Assembly: GCA_012511315.1 (NCBI GenBank) | Contig: JAAZGI010000383.1 | Coordinates: forward strand, 1 to 12,620 | Direction of reading: 5' to 3' | Source of the DNA: Clostridium sp. | GTDB taxonomy: Bacteria > Bacillota > Clostridia > Clostridiales > Clostridiaceae | DNA: 12,620 bases | Part shown: positions 1 to 5,744 of the stretch, piece after piece | How positions within the stretch are numbered: the first letter of the stretch is position 1 | How the letters are laid out: each line of letters opens with the position of its first letter | Notes under the pieces: generated by a model | Database searches by the model: none | Seen by the model: only the letters and a program-made list of their open reading frames with translations | What the model was told of the DNA's origin: nothing | Made by a program: the position numbers and the translations under genes

Positions 1-258
1 GTCGTGACAAAGAATGTAACCTTGGTTGGACAGCCCTTAGTTGGCAGAATCTCAGAGTTACCCCTTCCCGTTGCAGTTACAATTTCTGGAACTAAAACCA
101 AGTTGGATGAATTAAATGATAATCTTATTCTTATGACAGCTGACGTGGAAGGCCTTGACTTGGGATCACATCAGGTACCAGTAAAAGTCGATGTGCCACA
201 GGAATACACCTTTATTAAAACGGTGCCAGATACCATTGAAGTGGTCGTGGAACCTTAG
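1..258 (+). CDS. cdaR: CdaR (YbbR-domain) protein, 3' end only
   Basis: This is the C-terminal part of a YbbR-domain protein; the reading frame is open to the left edge, so the gene starts outside the window. The visible 85 residues follow the YbbR repeat pattern: a beta strand with VTLVGQPL, then PLPVAVTISGTKTKLDELND, then DVEGLDLGSHQVPVKVDVP and a terminal strand TVPDTIEVVVEP. YbbR proteins (CdaR) are membrane-anchored extracytoplasmic partners of the diadenylate cyclase CdaA and usually lie just downstream of cdaA, often near glmM. The anchor and earlier repeats are not in view. No glmM follows here; the next gene is a FAD-dependent oxidoreductase. The GTG at position 4 is an internal valine codon, not a start. 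Family assignment is good; a direct role in c-di-AMP control is inferred from the family. Confidence 0.8.
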   Translation, partial: VVTKNVTLVGQPLVGRISELPLPVAVTISGTKTKLDELNDNLILMTADVEGLDLGSHQVPVKVDVPQEYTFIKTVPDTIEVVVEP

Positions 259-297
259 TTTTAATTTTTCTTTAAAGTGAAACTAAATGACTAATCC

Positions 298-326
298 GAT
301 GAGACCATGCATTGCATGGTCTCATC
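298..326 (+). terminator. Perfect 13-bp hairpin after cdaR, possible terminator
   Basis: Arms 298-310 (GATGAGACCATGC) and 314-326 (GCATGGTCTCATC) are perfectly complementary around a 3-nt loop (ATT). It lies 39 bp after the cdaR stop, where a terminator is expected. The bases after the stem (TTGTGTC) are a poor U-tract, so it may be a weak or factor-assisted terminator, or an mRNA 3'-end stabiliser. Confidence 0.45.
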
Positions 327-335
327 TTGTGTCAG

Positions 336-526
336 AATAACTTCAGTCCGATGACTTCAACCGAAAACTTCAAGAGATTAACTTCAAGAGAATAACTCAG
401 GGAAATAACTTTAGGGAAATAACTTCAGGGGAATAACTCAGGGGAATAACTCAGGGAAATAACTTTAGGGAAATAACTTCAGGGAAATAACTTCAGGGGA
501 ATAACTCAGGGAAATAACTTCAGCAA
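336..526 (+). repeat. Array of about 14 tandem 13/14-bp repeats
   Basis: Contiguous units begin AATAACT and end CAGGGA, TAGGGA or CAGGGG. Well-conserved units start at 391, 404, 418, 432, 445, 458, 472, 486, 500 and 513; degenerate ones start at 336, 351, 364 and 377. Unit length alternates between 13 (AATAACTCAGGG+A/G) and 14 (AATAACTTCAGGG+A/G). There is no spacer between units, which excludes CRISPR. The changing phase and the TAA in every unit exclude a coding repeat. The array lies between the cdaR hairpin and the start of the FAD oxidoreductase gene, ending about 37 bases before its ATG, so it would be in that gene's leader if transcription reads through or starts upstream. Function unknown. 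Confidence 0.92.
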
Positions 527-562
527 AATAAGGCTGTAAAAGCCAATAAAGCGAGGAAAGCA

Positions 563-2176
563 ATGATTTTAGTTCGAGATGTAACATTACATATTGAAGA
601 TACCATGGAAGAGCAAGAGGCCTTGCGGAAAGCTTTAATCAAGCGGTTACGAGTTTTGCCTCGAGAAATTCTTTCTTTTCGAATTCTTCGGGAAAGTGTG
701 GATGCTAGAAAAAAAGATGATATATTTTTTAGTTACCAATTATTAGTCAACTTGGTGGATGAAGACAAGTATCTTAAAAAGAACAGGAATCGTCCAGGGG
801 TGGTTCCTCACTATCAAGATCAACCAGAAGAGCTGGTTTTAGGTGATAAAGATTTAATTGGACGTATTATAATCGTAGGCTTTGGGCCAGCTGGAATGTT
901 TTGTGGGCTGAAATTGGCTCGAGCCGGCTATCGCCCTCTTATTGTGGAGCGAGGTGGTTCGATGATTCAGCGAACCGCTGCCGTGGAACAGTTTTGGAGC
1001 ACCGGTCAGTTGGACACCGAATCAAATGTCCAATTTGGCGAAGGGGGTGCGGGGACTTTTTCTGATGGGAAGTTAACAACTCGAATCAAGGATCTTCGGG
1101 TCAATGAAGTGCTCCAGGCACTGATTGAGGCTGGAGCACCTGAGGAAATTCTTTATCGCAATAAACCCCATGTGGGAACCGATCTTTTAAAAGGTGTGGT
1201 TATGAATGTACGCCGAGAGATTATTAAGTTAGGGGGTGAAATCCGCTTTAATGCCTTGTTAGAAGATTTAGCTAGTGAAAATGGGCAAGTCACCCAAGTT
1301 AAAATAAATGGCGAATGGACTCAATGTTCAGCCGTTATTTTAAGTCCTGGCCACTCCGCTCGGGATACTTACGACATGCTGATGAAGCGAGAAGTTGCCC
1401 TAGAGCCGAAAGCTTTTGCTGTAGGTCTACGGGTAGAGCATCTGCAAGGAGACCTTGATGCTGTGCAGTACGGTAAGTGGGCAAGCCACCCTAAACTAAG
1501 GGCATCAGAATACTCTTTGGCCGCTAAAGCTTCTGATGGTCGTGGCGTGTATTCATTTTGCATGTGTCCCGGTGGTCGTGTGGTCAACGCTTCCACTGAA
1601 GAAGAGCATTTATGTGTGAATGGTATGAGTTACCATGCGAGGAATTTAGCCAATGCTAATTCAGCTGTGGTGGTATCAGTAGGACCCAAAGACTTTGGCG
1701 AAAACCCCTGGGACGGCATTGCTTTTCAAAGAGATTTAGAGCGCAAGGCTTATATTATGGGCGGTAGTAATTGGCAGGCCCCTGTTCAGTTAACAGAGGA
1801 CTTCCTAAACAAGCGAGCTAGTCGAGACTTAAAAAATGTCTTGCCGGCAGTAACACCTGGCTTCCAGCTGGCCCCGGTTCATGAGTTGCTGCCTCCGGTG
1901 GTAACAGACAGCTTAATCCAGGGGATGAGAATTTTTGGCAGTCGAATCCAAGGCTTTGATACCAAGGGTGTTTTTACAGGCGTTGAGACGAGAACCTCAG
2001 CTCCACTGCGGATTTTGCGTGGTAAAAATTTAGAAAGTGTTTCTCATAAGGGGCTATATCCTTGCGGGGAAGGGGCAGGTTACGCTGGAGGTATTGTGAG
2101 TGCTGCAGTGGATGGCATTAAAGTGGCAGAAGCAATCATGACCATTTATGCTCCAAGTAAAGATGCTGGTCAATAA
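563..2176 (+). CDS. FAD-dependent oxidoreductase, COG2509 family
   Basis: A 537-residue predicted cytoplasmic flavoprotein of the 'NAD(FAD)-utilizing dehydrogenase' type; its substrate is not known. Residues 1-95 form an N-terminal alpha/beta extension typical of this family. The FAD-binding Rossmann motif is at about 102-130: IIIVGFGPAG, then E129 at the end of strand 2, which would bind the ribose. GEGGAGTFSDGKL (about 159-171) is a second family signature. Near the C-terminus, ETRTSAPLRILR followed by GLYPCGEGAGYAGGIVSAAVDG closes the FAD site. The length is normal and I see no break. The ATG at 563 is preceded by GCGAGGAAAG at suitable spacing. No consensus promoter is obvious; the repeat array would form its leader. 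From memory, relatives sit near cdaR/glmM in several Clostridia, so the location fits, but the role cannot be read from the sequence. Confidence 0.88.
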   Translation: MILVRDVTLHIEDTMEEQEALRKALIKRLRVLPREILSFRILRESVDARKKDDIFFSYQLLVNLVDEDKYLKKNRNRPGVVPHYQDQPEELVLGDKDLIGRIIIVGFGPAGMFCGLKLARAGYRPLIVERGGSMIQRTAAVEQFWSTGQLDTESNVQFGEGGAGTFSDGKLTTRIKDLRVNEVLQALIEAGAPEEILYRNKPHVGTDLLKGVVMNVRREIIKLGGEIRFNALLEDLASENGQVTQVKINGEWTQCSAVILSPGHSARDTYDMLMKREVALEPKAFAVGLRVEHLQGDLDAVQYGKWASHPKLRASEYSLAAKASDGRGVYSFCMCPGGRVVNASTEEEHLCVNGMSYHARNLANANSAVVVSVGPKDFGENPWDGIAFQRDLERKAYIMGGSNWQAPVQLTEDFLNKRASRDLKNVLPAVTPGFQLAPVHELLPPVVTDSLIQGMRIFGSRIQGFDTKGVFTGVETRTSAPLRILRGKNLESVSHKGLYPCGEGAGYAGGIVSAAVDGIKVAEAIMTIYAPSKDAGQ

Positions 2177-2243
2177 ATACGAACGATAATACATTTAATA
2201 GGGGTTTTTCACCGAGAAGTAATAATAAAGTGTCGAAATGATG

Positions 2244-2295
2244 TTGATTTATCAATGAAAAGACGACATATCTGCCAGCCTTTCTAGTTGATCAA
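2244..2295 (+). promoter_or_regulatory. Two TTGAT/ATCAA palindromes upstream of buk
   Basis: TTGATTTATCAA (2244-2255) and TTGATCAA (2288-2295) are perfect dyads built on the same half-site. Their centres are 42 bp apart, close to four helical turns. With a related imperfect dyad at 2361-2376 they could be operator sites for a dimeric regulator of the buk-ptb-buk operon. This is a pattern observation only; AT-rich DNA makes short palindromes common. Confidence 0.3.
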
Positions 2296-2346
2296 TAAAG
2301 AGCTAAGATTTTCTGGTTCGAAAAGTGGCGATGACTTTTCAAATTC

Positions 2347-2376
2347 TGATATGATAGATTTTGTAATCAATTGCAA
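2347..2376 (+). promoter_or_regulatory. Extended -10 promoter and start-site dyad for buk-ptb-buk
   Basis: TGATATGAT (2347-2355) matches an extended -10 element (TGnTATGAT) of sigma-A. The -35 position (around 2327-2332, GGCGAT) is poor, as is common for extended -10 promoters. An imperfect dyad TTGTAATCAATTGCAA (2361-2376) lies at the expected transcription start and first bases of the leader, a classical position for a repressor site. The 215-bp gap before buk and the absence of any other good element support a promoter here. Confidence 0.5.
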
Positions 2377-2391
2377 TAAGGGGGAGTTAGC

Positions 2392-3477
2392 ATGAATATG
2401 ATCCTGACCATTAACCCAGGGTCCACTTCAACAAAAGTGGCGATCTTTAATGGCGAGACATTGGCCCACGAGGTCTTTTTATCTCATTCCAGGGAAGAGT
2501 TAAAACAATATGAGGATATTAGCGACCAAAAACCAATGCGTGAACAGGCAATTAGCCAATGGCTTACTGAAATTGGTGTAGCTTTGGAAGATTTAGATAT
2601 CATCGTTTCTCGAGGTGGTCTGGTAAGGCCGATTCCAACGGGAACCTACGAAATTACAGACTTAATGATTGAAGATTTAAAAAACGGGTATTCAGGCATT
2701 CATGCCAGCAACTTAGGTGGACAAATCGCTAAAGATTTAGCGGAAAAAGCCGGTGTTAAAGCCTATATTGCTGATCCTGTGGCCAGCGATGAGTTAGAAG
2801 ATGTGGCTCGAATTTCGGGATTGCCTGAAATAGTTCGTCGGTCCAATTCTCATTACTTAAATATGAAGTCTGTGACCCGTAGAGTCTGCAGTGAACACAG
2901 CTTCGATATGGAGACAGATAATTTTATTATCTGTCACTTGGGTGGGGGTATCAGTGTAGCACCTCAAAAGGCAGGCATGGTCATTGACACCAACAATGCC
3001 AATGAATCCGGACCTTTTTCACCAGAGCGGGCAGGGGGGTTACCAGTCGTTGACCTTATAAAAATGGCCTATTCGGGAGAGTACCAAGAGCGGGAGCTTA
3101 TGAAGAAGATTATTGGGCACGGTGGTCTGATGGGCTACCTCGATACCAATGATGGTCGCCAAGTTGAACAAATGATTGATTCGGGTGATGAACGGGCAGC
3201 CCTTATTTATCGAGCAATGGGATATCAAATCGCGAAAGAAATTGGATCATCGGCAGCGGTTTTAGCCGGTAATGTGAAAGCGATTATTTTAACAGGCGGT
3301 TTGGCTTATTCAAAGCGGCTTATTGAGATCATTCGAGAGTTTGCTGGATTTGTGGCACCCTTTATTGTGGAACCTGGGGAAGATGAAATGAAATCCTTGG
3401 CTGAAGCGGGCCTACGAATTCTAAACAAAGAGGAAGAAGCAAGGAACTATGACCAGGAGGCGGTGAAACATGATTAG
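2392..3477 (+). CDS. buk: Butyrate kinase, divergent paralogue (Buk1)
   Basis: ASKHA-fold acyl kinase (acetokinase family) of 361 residues, near the usual 355. It should transfer phosphate from butyryl- or branched-chain acyl-phosphate to ADP. The phosphate-1 motif INPGSTSTK is at 7-15, the conserved SRGGL arginine is R74, the nucleotide-binding HLGGGISV is at 182-189, and TGGLAYS at 301-307 is the adenosine motif. Two active-site stretches differ from the partner kinase downstream: SNSHYLN (151-157) replaces SIFHALN, and NNANESGPFSPER replaces NNALNGEGPYSPER, with one residue lost and the GEG changed. This suggests altered acyl-substrate preference or reduced activity. GGGGGAG (from 2380) precedes the ATG; an in-frame ATG at 2398 is possible but worse placed. 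Its 3' end overlaps ptb by 8 bases, suggesting translational coupling. Confidence 0.88.
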   Translation: MNMILTINPGSTSTKVAIFNGETLAHEVFLSHSREELKQYEDISDQKPMREQAISQWLTEIGVALEDLDIIVSRGGLVRPIPTGTYEITDLMIEDLKNGYSGIHASNLGGQIAKDLAEKAGVKAYIADPVASDELEDVARISGLPEIVRRSNSHYLNMKSVTRRVCSEHSFDMETDNFIICHLGGGISVAPQKAGMVIDTNNANESGPFSPERAGGLPVVDLIKMAYSGEYQERELMKKIIGHGGLMGYLDTNDGRQVEQMIDSGDERAALIYRAMGYQIAKEIGSSAAVLAGNVKAIILTGGLAYSKRLIEIIREFAGFVAPFIVEPGEDEMKSLAEAGLRILNKEEEARNYDQEAVKHD

Positions 3478-4384
3478 ATCATTTGATGAAGTATTTGCAA
3501 AAATAAAAGAATTGCCAAAAAAGGTGGTAGCAGTAGCTGCCGCCGAAGACGATGCGGTATTAGAGGCTATTAACTTTTGCCGAACCAATGGACTGGCTGA
3601 GGCAATTTTAGTGGGTGATGAAGTTGAAATCCAACGGATCGCCAAGGATTTAAACATGGATTTGACAGGAATCCAGATTATTAATGAACAAGACCCAGCC
3701 AAATCCGCTTTATTAGCGGCAGAGCAAGTATCTACCGGCAAAGCAGACATGCTGATGAAGGGGTTGGTTGATACCAAGAGCTTCTTGAGAGCTGTATTAA
3801 ATAAAGAAGTGGGTCTACGCACAGGGAATTTGATTACCCATGTGGGGGTGTTTGATATTCCACCCTACGATCGTCTCCTGCATATCACCGATGGAGCTTT
3901 CACCATGTATCCGACCTTGGAACAAAAAGTCGGCTTGATAAATAATGCAGTTAAGCTGGCTCATTCCTTAGGGAATGAAAATCCAAAGGTAGCACCAATT
4001 TGTGCAGTAGAAGTTGTGAACCCAGATATGCCAGCTACCTTAGATGCAGAAAAGCTAACCCAGATGAATTTAGCTGGAGAAATCACCGGCTGTACTGTTT
4101 ATGGACCCTTAGCCTTTGATAATGCCATTGATAAAGAAGCTGCTCACCACAAAAAGATTGATCATCCAGTGGCTGGCAATGCTGATATTTTCTTAATGGC
4201 AAATATTGAAGCGGGAAATGCTGCTTTTAAAGCCATTACCTATACTTGTCAAGGTGAACGCCACGGTGGTATTTTGATGGGAGCGGCTGCGCCAGTTATT
4301 GTAACATCAAGAGCAGACTCTTTTGAAGCCAAGGTGAACTCTATTGCATTGGCGGCATTAGCTGCTGCCCATGAGGTGAAATAA
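3470..4384 (+). CDS. ptb: Phosphate butyryltransferase
   Basis: A 304-residue member of the phosphate acetyl/butyryltransferase family, at the normal length for Ptb. It exchanges CoA for phosphate on butyryl-CoA or branched-chain acyl-CoA, giving the acyl-phosphate used by the kinases on either side. Family stretches seen are ADMLMKGLVDT (92-102), HVGVFDIPPYDRLLHITDGAF (about 124-144), GPLAFDNAI (212-220) and GAAAPVIVTSRADS (281-294). The ATG at 3470 lies inside the end of the upstream kinase gene, in another frame, with AGGAGG at 3455-3460 nine bases upstream. The following kinase starts one base after the TAA. One Ptb thus serves two kinases. The specific substrate (butyryl versus isobutyryl/isovaleryl) cannot be decided from sequence, but the oxidoreductase operon downstream favours branched acyl groups. 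Confidence 0.92.
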   Translation: MIRSFDEVFAKIKELPKKVVAVAAAEDDAVLEAINFCRTNGLAEAILVGDEVEIQRIAKDLNMDLTGIQIINEQDPAKSALLAAEQVSTGKADMLMKGLVDTKSFLRAVLNKEVGLRTGNLITHVGVFDIPPYDRLLHITDGAFTMYPTLEQKVGLINNAVKLAHSLGNENPKVAPICAVEVVNPDMPATLDAEKLTQMNLAGEITGCTVYGPLAFDNAIDKEAAHHKKIDHPVAGNADIFLMANIEAGNAAFKAITYTCQGERHGGILMGAAAPVIVTSRADSFEAKVNSIALAALAAAHEVK

Positions 4385-4385
4385 T

Positions 4386-5450
4386 ATGAAAAAGATTTTA
4401 GTTATTAACCCAGGTTCCACATCAACCAAAATAGGTGTTTATGAAGATGAGACACCAGTACTCATTGAAACCCTACGTCATTCGGCAGAGAAAATTGCTG
4501 AATTTGAAAAGGTAGCGGATCAATTTCAATTCAGAAAAGATGTCATTGTCGATGTGTTATCTAAAAATAATGTGGAACTTAAGAGCCTAGATGGGGTGGT
4601 TGCCCGTGGTGGATTGTTTAAATTTATCCCATCAGGAACATATGGGGTGAATGATGCCATGGTTGAAGATGTTCTGAATCCTACCAAGGGAGAGCATGCA
4701 TCAAACCTAGGCTGCCTGATTGCTCGAGAAATCGGAGATAGTTTAGGGGTTCCTTCCTATATTGTTGATCCAGTGGTAGTGGACGAAATGAATCCCTTGG
4801 CCAGAATTTCCGGTATGCCGGAGATTGAGCGCTTATCCATCTTCCATGCCTTGAATCAGAAAGCTGTTGCCAGACGTTACGCTAAAGAAGTGGGTAAAGA
4901 CTATCATGACTTAAACTTGATTGTGGCACATATGGGTGGCGGAATCTCTGTAGGTGCCCATCAAAAAGGGCAAGTAGTCGATGTAAATAATGCCTTAAAT
5001 GGCGAAGGACCTTATTCCCCAGAGCGAGCTGGTGGATTGCCAGTGGCGGATTTAGTGAAACTTTGCTTCTCAGGTAAATACACCGAAGAAGAAATGCTTC
5101 GTAAAATAACTGGGAAAGGTGGCGTTGTCGCCTACCTTGGCACCAATGACATGATTGAGGTGGAAAAGCGAGCTATGTCTGGAGAAAAAGAAGCCAAACT
5201 TGTTTTTGAAGGCATGGCCTATCAAACGGTTAAGGAAATCGGCGCCTGCGCCGCTGTTTTAAAGGGTGATGTGGATCAGATTCTTCTAACCGGTGGGATT
5301 GTTTATTCTAAGCCGATGATGGACTTGATTGTAAATAAGGTGCAGTTTATTGCTCCGGTTACCCTTTATCCTGGGGAAGATGAGCTGTTAGCCCTTGCTC
5401 AGGGAGCTCTGCGAGTTTTAAATGGAGAAGAAGAAGCATCGATTTATTAA
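4386..5450 (+). CDS. buk: Butyrate kinase, canonical paralogue (Buk2)
   Basis: A 354-residue butyrate/branched-chain fatty-acid kinase with all the family motifs in standard form: INPGSTSTK (7-15), ARGGL with R74, SIFHALNQKAVARR (from 151), HMGGGISV (182-189), DVNNALNGEGPYSPERAGGLP (from 199) and TGGIVYSKP near the C-terminus. It makes ATP and the free acid from the acyl-phosphate supplied by Ptb. Start at 4386 is one base after the ptb stop, with GAGGTG (4373-4378) as ribosome site inside the ptb end. It is clearly homologous along its whole length to the kinase at 2392, yet visibly diverged, so the duplication is not recent. I regard this copy as the typical enzyme of the pair. Confidence 0.92.
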   Translation: MKKILVINPGSTSTKIGVYEDETPVLIETLRHSAEKIAEFEKVADQFQFRKDVIVDVLSKNNVELKSLDGVVARGGLFKFIPSGTYGVNDAMVEDVLNPTKGEHASNLGCLIAREIGDSLGVPSYIVDPVVVDEMNPLARISGMPEIERLSIFHALNQKAVARRYAKEVGKDYHDLNLIVAHMGGGISVGAHQKGQVVDVNNALNGEGPYSPERAGGLPVADLVKLCFSGKYTEEEMLRKITGKGGVVAYLGTNDMIEVEKRAMSGEKEAKLVFEGMAYQTVKEIGACAAVLKGDVDQILLTGGIVYSKPMMDLIVNKVQFIAPVTLYPGEDELLALAQGALRVLNGEEEASIY

Positions 5451-5469
5451 CCTTTAACAATTTATGAAG

Positions 5470-5535
5470 ATTCAAAAGACTCTCAATGGCAGTAACTAGG
5501 CGTTTCATAAGCATTGTCTAAAAGTTCTTTTGAAT
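5470..5535 (+). repeat. Nested inverted repeat after buk2
   Basis: ATTCAAAAGA (5470-5479) and TCTTTTGAAT (5526-5535) are perfect 10-bp arms. Inside them CAATG (5484-5488) and CATTG (5512-5516) are also complementary. The right outer arm runs into a T-rich tract (TTTCTTTTATTCTTG). It begins 20 bases after the kinase stop, so it may be a loose terminator or 3'-end structure of the buk-ptb-buk transcript. The 46-base separation makes it weaker than a usual intrinsic terminator. The rest of 5451-5682 shows short palindromes (TCATTAATGA at 5637-5646) and no gene. Confidence 0.35.
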
Positions 5536-5682
5536 TTTCTTTTATTCTTGATTGTGAACCTTTACAGACCAGTTTAACAACGATTGACCATAGTGGAGCT
5601 ACAAACTAGTGGCCTCTAGCATGCAAACAAATGAAATCATTAATGAACGGTTCAATTTAGTTTTAAACTATAAATTAGCGAT

Positions 5683-5711
5683 TTGATAATTGTTAGTGTA
5701 AAATTAATGTA
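5683..5711 (+). promoter_or_regulatory. Candidate sigma-A promoter of the ATPase/oxidoreductase operon
   Basis: TTGATA (5683-5688) resembles a -35 box, and TAATGT (5705-5710, 16-bp spacer) a fair -10 box. An alternative -10 is TAAAAT (5699-5704), which has a poor -35. The position, 35-60 bases before the first start codon of the operon, is suitable. Neither combination is strong, so the exact elements are uncertain. Confidence 0.4.
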
Positions 5712-5744
5712 TGGGTTAACAAACCGTTAAGAAATGAGGTAAGT

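Noticed and set aside
336..526. CRISPR array
   Set aside because: Units are only 13-14 bp, directly contiguous and without unique spacers; there are no cas genes.
1369..1596. Minus-strand ORF opposite the FAD oxidoreductase
   Set aside because: Antisense to a well-conserved gene; composition is typical of a chance shadow frame.
2325..2340. Sigma-54 (-24/-12) promoter before buk
   Set aside because: TGGC is present but the GC expected ten bases after GG is TC; an extended -10 sigma-A element explains the region better.
3421..3822. Minus-strand ORF of 133 codons opposite buk/ptb
   Set aside because: Lies antisense to ptb, which has full family motifs; the protein shows no recognisable domain and there is no convincing start context.
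5532..5548. CodY box (AATTTTCnGAAAATT)
   Set aside because: AATTTTCTTTTATTC matches only the left half well, about 10 of 15 overall, which is expected often in AT-rich DNA.
5705..5722. Rex operator (TTGTTAA-N4-TTAACAA) before the ATPase gene
   Set aside because: Only the right half TTAACAA (5716-5722) is present; the left half matches 3 of 7 bases.
5451..5744. T-box or amino-acid riboswitch controlling the oxidoreductase operon
   Set aside because: No T-box core sequence and no terminator/antiterminator pair seen before the ATPase start.
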